Assembly (NCBI RefSeq): GCF_029892445.1
Contig: NZ_JARXVJ010000001.1
Location: 3,658,001-3,722,000, forward strand
Direction: 5' to 3'
Length of the DNA: 64,000 nucleotides
From: Chryseobacterium sp. H1D6B
GTDB taxonomy: Bacteria; Bacteroidota; Bacteroidia; Flavobacteriales; Weeksellaceae
The notes below the pieces were generated by a model. It did not search any database. It saw only the letters and a list, made by a program, of their open reading frames with translations, and had not been told where the DNA came from. Positions 59,030-64,000 of the stretch are shown piece by piece. The position numbers and the translations under genes are program-made. Each line of letters opens with the position of its first letter. The first letter of the stretch is position 1.

Positions 59030-60355
59030 ATGGAACACACAATAGATATAAAAGCTAATAAGGTGAAAGAAACAGTAGGCAGACATGTGCTTGCTGACGG
59101 ATTTGATTTTGTAATGGATATCGAAAGATCTCATGGTTCGTGGCTTTATGACAAACTTTCAGACAGAGAATTTTTAGATATGTTTTCCATGTTCGGTTCA
59201 GGATCTATAGGCTATAACCATCCTTACCTTCTTGCAAAATCAGACTGGTTAGGGAAAATGGCTGTGAACAAACCGACTTTAGCAGATGTTTACTCGGAAG
59301 AATATGCTCATTTTTTAGAAGTTTTCGAAAGAGTAGTAATTCCTGAAGAACTGCAGTTTGCATTTTTTATTGAAGGAGGCTCTCTGGGAGTAGAAAACGC
59401 TATGAAAGCATGTTTCGACTGGAAGACTCATAAGAATTTTGAAAAAGGACTTGAGACTGAAGCTGGAATCTGTATCCATTTCAAACAGGCGTTTCACGGA
59501 AGAAGCGGTTATACATTGAGTTTGACCAATACTTCAGATCCTAGAAAATACCAATATTTTCCTCTATTTGACTGGCCGAGAATTCTTAATCCTAAATTGA
59601 ATTTCCCGATCACTGAAGAAAATTTAGAAGAAACAATTAAAAATGAAAGACTGGCTTTGGTGCATATTCAAGAAGCCATTTTATCAAATCCTGATAAAGT
59701 AGCCTGCATCATTATTGAGCCCATTCAGGCTGAAGGAGGCGACAATCATTTCAGAGATGAATTCTTTACTGAACTAAGAAAGATCTGCGACGAAAATGAA
59801 GTCTTATTGATATTTGATGAAGTACAGACTGGAATAGGTATTACAGGAAAAATGTGGGCCTTCCAGCATTTTACTGCGAAACCGGATATTATTTCTTTTG
59901 GTAAAAAAACTCAGGTATGCGGTGTTTTAGCAAACAGAGAAAAATTTGATGAAGTTCCGAACAACGTATTCAGAGAAAGTTCAAGAATCAATTCTACCTT
60001 TGGCGGTAACTTTATCGACATGCTTCGTTTCCAATTGGTAATGGAAGTTATTGAAAAAGAAAACTTGGTTGAAAATGCTGAAATAGTAGGAGAATATCTA
60101 TTAGAGGGTCTTCAAAATTTAGCTCAAAAATATCCAAATAAAATTTCCAATGCTAGAGGAAAGGGACTGATGTGTGCCGTAGATTTACCTTCAGGAGAAG
60201 AAAGAGATACCTTAAGAAATGTACTTTTCAATGATGGACTGATCATCTTAGGATGCGGTGACCACTCGATTCGTTTCAGGCCGCATCTGAATGTTTCTAA
60301 GGAAGAAATTCAGCTTGCTTTAGACAAAATTGAAAATAATATTAACAAAATTTAA
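59030..60355 (+). CDS. lat: L-lysine 6-aminotransferase
   Basis: Class III PLP aminotransferase of 441 residues that moves the epsilon-amino group of lysine to 2-oxoglutarate. Family marks are 'FDFVMDIERSHGSWLYD', 'FFIEGGSLGVENAMKACFDWK' (PLP phosphate loop), 'KQAFHGRSGYTLSLTNT', 'IIEPIQAEGGDNHF', 'LIFDEVQTGIGITGKMWAF' and the PLP lysine in 'ISFGKKTQVCG' (Lys292/293). The combination is specific for lysine 6-transaminases rather than ornithine or GABA enzymes. With the upstream dehydrogenase it forms a two-step lysine-to-aminoadipate route. Confidence 0.93.
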   Translation: MEHTIDIKANKVKETVGRHVLADGFDFVMDIERSHGSWLYDKLSDREFLDMFSMFGSGSIGYNHPYLLAKSDWLGKMAVNKPTLADVYSEEYAHFLEVFERVVIPEELQFAFFIEGGSLGVENAMKACFDWKTHKNFEKGLETEAGICIHFKQAFHGRSGYTLSLTNTSDPRKYQYFPLFDWPRILNPKLNFPITEENLEETIKNERLALVHIQEAILSNPDKVACIIIEPIQAEGGDNHFRDEFFTELRKICDENEVLLIFDEVQTGIGITGKMWAFQHFTAKPDIISFGKKTQVCGVLANREKFDEVPNNVFRESSRINSTFGGNFIDMLRFQLVMEVIEKENLVENAEIVGEYLLEGLQNLAQKYPNKISNARGKGLMCAVDLPSGEERDTLRNVLFNDGLIILGCGDHSIRFRPHLNVSKEEIQLALDKIENNINKI

Positions 60356-60368
60356 AACCCAACATTTG

Positions 60369-60376
60369 TAATTTTG
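60369..60376 (+). promoter_or_regulatory. -7 box before the DUF2007 gene
   Basis: TAATTTTG, 41 bp before the ATG at 60418. Confidence 0.4.
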
Positions 60377-60417
60377 GAAAAAACATTGTAAATTTAGATA
60401 CTCAAAATGGATAAAAT

Positions 60418-60648
60418 ATGGAAAGAAGTACGAGAGTATCAGTTTTTGAAAGTGATAATCCTTCAGAAATTCAATTGATCAAATCTAAATTGGATGATGC
60501 CCAGATAACAAACGATGTTGAGAACAATTACCTCACTTTTACTACAACACCTACAGCGACTGGACTAAAAGTTATGGTAGATTTGGAAGATGAAAAGAAA
60601 GCATTCGAAATTATTGATGCCTATCTTCAGCAAAGTGAAAACCAATAA
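60418..60648 (+). CDS. DUF2007-type small protein
   Basis: 76-residue protein ('STRVSVFESDNPSEIQLIKSKLDDAQI' ... 'LKVMVDLEDEKKAFEIIDAYL' in outline). It resembles the putative signal-transducing DUF2007 group: a ferredoxin-like fold with 'VF.S.NP.EA..IK..L...GI' and a C-terminal 'V...D...A..IL' half. No catalytic residues. It follows the lysine aminotransferase gene by 62 bp, with a possible own promoter, and is closed by a strong terminator. Confidence 0.8.
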   Translation: MERSTRVSVFESDNPSEIQLIKSKLDDAQITNDVENNYLTFTTTPTATGLKVMVDLEDEKKAFEIIDAYLQQSENQ

Positions 60649-60683
60649 AAAACAATTTCATAATTTTAAATTTTACTACTTCG

Positions 60684-60718
60684 AACCGAAAATTAATAAC
60701 CTTAATTTTCGGTTTTTT
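60684..60718 (+). terminator. Terminator after the DUF2007 gene
   Basis: Perfect 13-bp stem AACCGAAAATTAA/TTAATTTTCGGTT, 5-nt loop, T tail. Confidence 0.9.
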
Positions 60719-60733
60719 AATTCAATTTTAAAT

Positions 60734-61250
60734 ATGTCAGCACAGGAAACGAAACTAAGGAAAGCCGAAATTGAAGACAGAGAGATCATCTGGGAAATGA
60801 TACAGCAGGCCATTGAAAGAAGAAGATTAGACGGAAGCAACCCAGTGGCAGAACGGATATCCCAATCTTGATACCGTAGAAAGTGACATTGCAAAAGGAT
60901 TCGGCTTTGTTCTTACTGTAGATGGAGAAGCAGCGGTATATGCAGCTTTAATTTTTAATGATGAACCCGCTTACAGCACAATAGAAGGAGCGTGGCTGAG
61001 CGATGGCGAATTTGTCGTAGTCCACAGAGTTGCTGTTCATGAAAATTTTGCAGGACAGGGATTAGTGAAAAAACTTTTTACCCATATTGAAGATTTCACG
61101 AAATCCAGCGGAGTACAAAGTGTAAAAGTGGATACCAATTACGATAATATTGCAATGCTAAAAATACTTGAAAGACAAGGATATTCTTATTGTGGAGAGG
61201 TTTTTCTGGCAGGAGGCATGAGGAAGGCTTTTGAAAAGATTCTAATTTGA
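60734..61250 (+). pseudogene. GNAT acetyltransferase gene with a one-base frameshift
   Basis: Reading from the ATG at 60734 gives MSAQETKLRKAEIEDREIIW ... RRLDGS and then stops at 60871. Removing one C from the CCC at 60841-60843 restores the expected family sequence: QWQNGYPNLDTVESDIAKG, then 'AVYAALIF', 'VVVHRVAVHENFAGQG' (acetyl-CoA loop region) and 'NIAMLKILERQGYSYCGEVFL', ending at 61250. The corrected protein would be ~171 residues, normal for GNAT. It is either a recent frameshift or a homopolymer sequencing error. Substrate unknown. Confidence 0.88.
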
Positions 61251-61301
61251 CCCAAAAGTTAAATCTGTTTTCATTGAATTTTTAAAACGTTCCCTATTTA
61301 T

Positions 61302-61338
61302 AAACTCTATTGAGTTTGTTCGTTTAGTTCTGAACTAA
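61302..61338. promoter_or_regulatory. Pair of inverted repeats before the GbsR/MarR gene
   Basis: AAACTC-TATT-GAGTTT (61302-61317) and TTAGTTC-T-GAACTAA (61324-61338, perfect). The second lies directly upstream of the -7 box TACATTTG (61343-61350), a repressing position. Confidence 0.6.
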
Positions 61339-61342
61339 TTTT

Positions 61343-61350
61343 TACATTTG
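61343..61350 (+). promoter_or_regulatory. -7 box of the second RND operon
   Basis: TACATTTG, 16 bp before the ATG at 61367. A TTTG at 61315-61318 is a loosely spaced -33 candidate. Confidence 0.55.
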
Positions 61351-61366
61351 TCAAAATTTTTATATT

Positions 61367-61822
61367 ATGCACCAAAGTATAGAAGTTGATGAAAAAATAT
61401 TTCAAGATGCTGTAAAATTTTACGGTACCATTTTCAACATTCCGCCTTTAGCATCAAAAATCTATTCTTATCTTATTTTCGATTTTGAAAAGGTAGGAAT
61501 TACGTTTGATGAGTTCGTTGAAGTACTTTCGGCAAGCAAAAGCTCTGTTTCCACTAGTATTTCTTTGTTATTGAACTCACAGCTTATTATCGATGTCAAC
61601 AAGATGGATGAAAGGAAACGTTATTTTTTTACCAACGATGAATACATGAAAATCCGATTCGAAAAAATAGTACAGAAAATGAAGGACGAATTAAAACTTT
61701 TAGATGACTTAAACAATTTTAGAAAAATTAAAGATGAAGGCTATAACGAAAAAATTAGTGCTTATAAGGCGCTTTTAAATAAAAATATTTCAAATATTCA
61801 GGAATCTCTTAATAAACTATAA
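61367..61822 (+). CDS. GbsR/MarR-type transcriptional regulator
   Basis: 151-residue winged-helix regulator. 'PPLASKIYSYLIFDFEKVGITFDEFVEVLSASKSSVSTSISLLLNSQLI' in outline is the GbsR-type DNA-binding core. 'MDERKRYFFTNDEY' forms the wing, and the C-terminal coiled helix ('MKDELKLLDDLNNFRKI') is for dimers. One base separates it from the adaptor gene of an RND pump, so it is cotranscribed and likely the local repressor. Two inverted repeats sit at its promoter. Confidence 0.9.
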   Translation: MHQSIEVDEKIFQDAVKFYGTIFNIPPLASKIYSYLIFDFEKVGITFDEFVEVLSASKSSVSTSISLLLNSQLIIDVNKMDERKRYFFTNDEYMKIRFEKIVQKMKDELKLLDDLNNFRKIKDEGYNEKISAYKALLNKNISNIQESLNKL

Positions 61823-61823
61823 A

Positions 61824-63008
61824 ATGACAAATAAACTAATAATACTTTCTATTGCAGCGGTTTCGCTTACAGCCTGCAAGAAAGAAGCTCCGAAACAGGA
61901 TGGTGCAAAACCTTATCCTGTAGTAGCGGTAGAAAATAAAAATATTGTAGGCTATCAGACTTTTCCTGCCAGCATACAAGGAAGGGTAAATAATGATGTG
62001 CGTGCAAAAATTCAAGGATACATTACTCAGGTTTTGGTGGATGAAGGACAGTATGTAACAAAAGGACAGCCTTTATTCCGTTTAGAAACTAATATTTTAA
62101 GTGAAAATGCGGCGGCGGCTAAAGCAGGCATCGGTGCTGCACAATCAAATATCGCAGCATCTCAGGCAGCAGTAAACGCAGCGCAGGTTGAAGTGAATAA
62201 ATTAAAACCTCTGGTTGCTAAAAATATCATCAGTGATGTTCAATTACAGACCGCACAAGCTAATTTAGCGCAGGCAAAAGCTCAGCTGCAGCAGTCAATA
62301 GCGGCTAAACAACAAGCGTCAGCAAACTATAATGGAGTTGCTGCAAATATCGAATATTCTATTATTCGTGCGCCTATTTCTGGAGTGATCGGTAAACTTC
62401 CTTTAAAAGTAGGTAGCTTAGTTGGCCCGACAGATCAGACTGCCTTAACGACAATTTCAGATACCTCTGAATTGTTTGCTTACTTTTCAATGAATGAAAA
62501 AGAGTATTTTGATTTCCTTGAAAAATCTCCGGGTGCTACAATGGCTGAGAAAATTAAAAATCTTCCAATGGTTGAATTACAATTGGCAAACGGAAGCATT
62601 TATTCTGAAAAAGGGCGGATTCAAGCCATTACAGGCCAAATTGATGCTACAACAGGTACGATTCAGTTCAGAGTTGCCTTTGCAAATCCTCAGAAATTGT
62701 TGAGTAACGGGAACAGCGGGTCTATCAGACTTCCAAAAACTTATGACAATGTATTGGTAGTTCCTGAAAGTGCAACATTTGAGCAGCAAGGTATTGTTTA
62801 CGTGTATAAAGTAGAAAAAGATACAGCTAGAAATGTTGTTATTAATGTCATCGACAGAATCGACAACATGGCTTTAGTAAAATCAGGGGTAAATAAAGGG
62901 GAAATAATTGTTGCAGCAGGTATTGGATCATTAAAACCAGGTACTGCTATTATCAAAAAGCCAATTAAGATGGACAGCCTTGTACAATCTATAAAACCGA
63001 AATTCTAA
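61824..63008 (+). CDS. RND efflux periplasmic adaptor lipoprotein (second system)
   Basis: Membrane fusion protein of 394 residues. The signal peptide ends in SLTAC, a lipobox. The order is the same as in the adaptor at 2005: 'GYITQVLVDEGQYVTKGQPLFRL' (lipoyl half), an unusually Ala/Gln-rich helical hairpin (~residues 90-175, 'AAAAKAGIGAAQSNIAASQ'), 'YSIIRAPISGVIGKLPLKVG' (second half), and beta-barrel with 'FAYFSMNEKEYFDFL'. The pump gene begins one base after its stop codon. It belongs to a second, regulator-headed tripartite pump. Confidence 0.94.
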   Translation: MTNKLIILSIAAVSLTACKKEAPKQDGAKPYPVVAVENKNIVGYQTFPASIQGRVNNDVRAKIQGYITQVLVDEGQYVTKGQPLFRLETNILSENAAAAKAGIGAAQSNIAASQAAVNAAQVEVNKLKPLVAKNIISDVQLQTAQANLAQAKAQLQQSIAAKQQASANYNGVAANIEYSIIRAPISGVIGKLPLKVGSLVGPTDQTALTTISDTSELFAYFSMNEKEYFDFLEKSPGATMAEKIKNLPMVELQLANGSIYSEKGRIQAITGQIDATTGTIQFRVAFANPQKLLSNGNSGSIRLPKTYDNVLVVPESATFEQQGIVYVYKVEKDTARNVVINVIDRIDNMALVKSGVNKGEIIVAAGIGSLKPGTAIIKKPIKMDSLVQSIKPKF

Positions 63009-63009
63009 C

Positions 63010-64000
63010 ATGATAAAGAACTTTATTAACAGACCGGTTTTATCCACTGTAATCTCAATTTTGATTGTGATTCTCGGTGTTTTGGGATTAATTTCCCTGC
63101 CAGTCACACAGTATCCTGATATTGCACCTCCTACAGTAAGTGTTACAGCAAACTATACCGGGGCCAATGCGGAAACAGTGATGAAAAGTGTTGTAGTACC
63201 TTTGGAAGAGCAGATTAATGGGGTAGAAGGAATGGACTATATTACTTCCAGTGCAGGAAATGACGGTTCAGCTCAGATCCAGGTATTTTTTAAACAAGGA
63301 ATTGATCCGGATATCGCGGCGGTAAACGTACAGAACCGTGTTACCAGAGCAACGCCGTTACTTCCAAGTGAAGTTACCCGTTCAGGAGTTGTAACACAGA
63401 AACAGCAGACGAGTGCTTTGATGTATATGTCTTTCTATTCTGAAAATAAAGATTTAGATGATGTATATCTTCAAAATTTTCTGAATATCAACATTATTCC
63501 AAGTTTAAAAAGGATTAACGGGGTAGGTGACGCCAACGTTTTCGGGGGTAAAAACTACTCAATGAGAGTTTGGCTTGATCCTTCAAAAATGGCAGCTTAC
63601 GGATTAACTCCGGATGATGTTACTACGGCGATCAATGAGCAGAGTAGAGAAGCTGCAGCAGGTTCTATTGGACAAAACAGCGGAAGTTCTTTTGAATATA
63701 TCATTAAATATGTCGGAAAATTCAACGAAAAAGATCAATACGACAATATTATCATTAAAGCGCTGCCGGATGGACAGAATTTGATGCTGAAAGATGTTGC
63801 TAAAGTTGAACTGGCAGGACAATCTTACACAGGAATCGGGGAAAATGGAAACTATCCATCTATCAGTATGGGGATCTTCCAGACACCAGGTTCTAATGCA
63901 CAGGAGATTATTAAAAATATTAAAACGTATCTTAAATCGGCAGAAGGAAGTTTTCCTAAAGGCGTAAAGTATACATTTAACTTTGACACCAATGAATTCT
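63010..64000 (+). CDS. RND efflux pump, HAE1 family (3' end outside window)
   Basis: The first 330 residues of a second AcrB-type exporter, open to the window end. The N-terminus 'MIKNFINRPVLSTVISILIV' and 'LPVTQYPDIAPPTVSVTANYTGANAETV' are typical of HAE1 pumps. 'VPLEEQINGVEGMDYITSSAGNDGS' and 'KMAAYGLTPDDVTTAI' match the porter domain. Clear but not close similarity to the pump at 3163 (for example QQQTSALM versus QQSSNVLI after the RK-type motif) shows an older duplication. Asp and Lys relay residues lie beyond the window. Confidence 0.95.
   Translation, partial: MIKNFINRPVLSTVISILIVILGVLGLISLPVTQYPDIAPPTVSVTANYTGANAETVMKSVVVPLEEQINGVEGMDYITSSAGNDGSAQIQVFFKQGIDPDIAAVNVQNRVTRATPLLPSEVTRSGVVTQKQQTSALMYMSFYSENKDLDDVYLQNFLNINIIPSLKRINGVGDANVFGGKNYSMRVWLDPSKMAAYGLTPDDVTTAINEQSREAAAGSIGQNSGSSFEYIIKYVGKFNEKDQYDNIIIKALPDGQNLMLKDVAKVELAGQSYTGIGENGNYPSISMGIFQTPGSNAQEIIKNIKTYLKSAEGSFPKGVKYTFNFDTNEF

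Overview
The window reads as chromosome from a low-GC flavobacterium of the Weeksellaceae, most probably Chryseobacterium or a close relative. The signs are type IX secretion components and cargo (PorQ, a Por-type sorting tail), a TamL lipoprotein, a CcsBA fusion, few Shine-Dalgarno sequences, and many starts preceded by the Bacteroidetes -7 box TAnnTTTG. There is no rRNA, CRISPR array, prophage or insertion sequence. One tRNA (Arg, CCT) is present. The species call is inference; no marker gene was compared.

Layout. 1-7.8 kb: the end of a short-chain dehydrogenase, an AraC regulator and a complete RND efflux operon (adaptor, pump, outer-membrane factor). 7.8-10.4 kb: a TetR-MFS-isochorismatase-like operon. 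10.4-13.7 kb: a deoxyribonucleotidase and a DeoR regulator diverging from an array of five TTGCA boxes, a CPA1 antiporter and tRNA-Arg. 14-22 kb: a lipoprotein hydrolase, an NmrA-like reductase, uvrA, a TonB-dependent receptor with a DUF2490 porin-like protein, and a small HD hydrolase. 22.4-29.9 kb: a T9SS cargo protein and a MarR-controlled beta-oxidation operon (MarR, FadJ-type, frameshifted four-helix-bundle gene, thiolase, acyl-CoA dehydrogenase). 29.9-34.4 kb: a TlpA-FecCD-ATPase set diverging from a ferredoxin-type reductase and a SanA-like protein. 34.4-43.1 kb: tamL and a TrmH-type methylase with overlapping 5' ends, a YtxH/holin-X envelope set, cmk, porQ, pyrH and frr. 43-49 kb: an exported unknown protein and ftsK-lolA-like-lptF/G. 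49-51 kb: two tandem isochorismatase-family hydrolases and a Crp/Fnr regulator. 51-57 kb: ccsBA, an SPFH protein with a ribbon-helix-helix partner, and a DoxX-like protein with an ECF sigma factor. 57-61 kb: lysine catabolism (P6C dehydrogenase, lysine 6-aminotransferase), a DUF2007 protein and a frameshifted GNAT gene. 61-64 kb: a GbsR/MarR-type regulator and a second RND operon cut by the window end.

Most genes are ordinary core genome. The less explained material is intergenic. It includes a 797-bp pyrH-frr gap holding three promoter-box-plus-terminator units that look like small RNA genes, and a further candidate beside the tRNA. Several sharp operator candidates also sit next to regulator genes (DeoR, MarR, TetR, GbsR). 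A TTGA-N6-TCAA palindrome lies at about -41 of the tandem hydrolase operon, next to a Crp/Fnr gene whose recognition helix suits such a site. I did not find a clearly new multi-gene system.

Starts were often moved inward from the longest open frame. The reasons were a signal peptide beginning at the inner Met, family length, or a -7 box lying inside the longer frame. Transcription starts are inferred as about 4 nt after the last G of TAnnTTTG.
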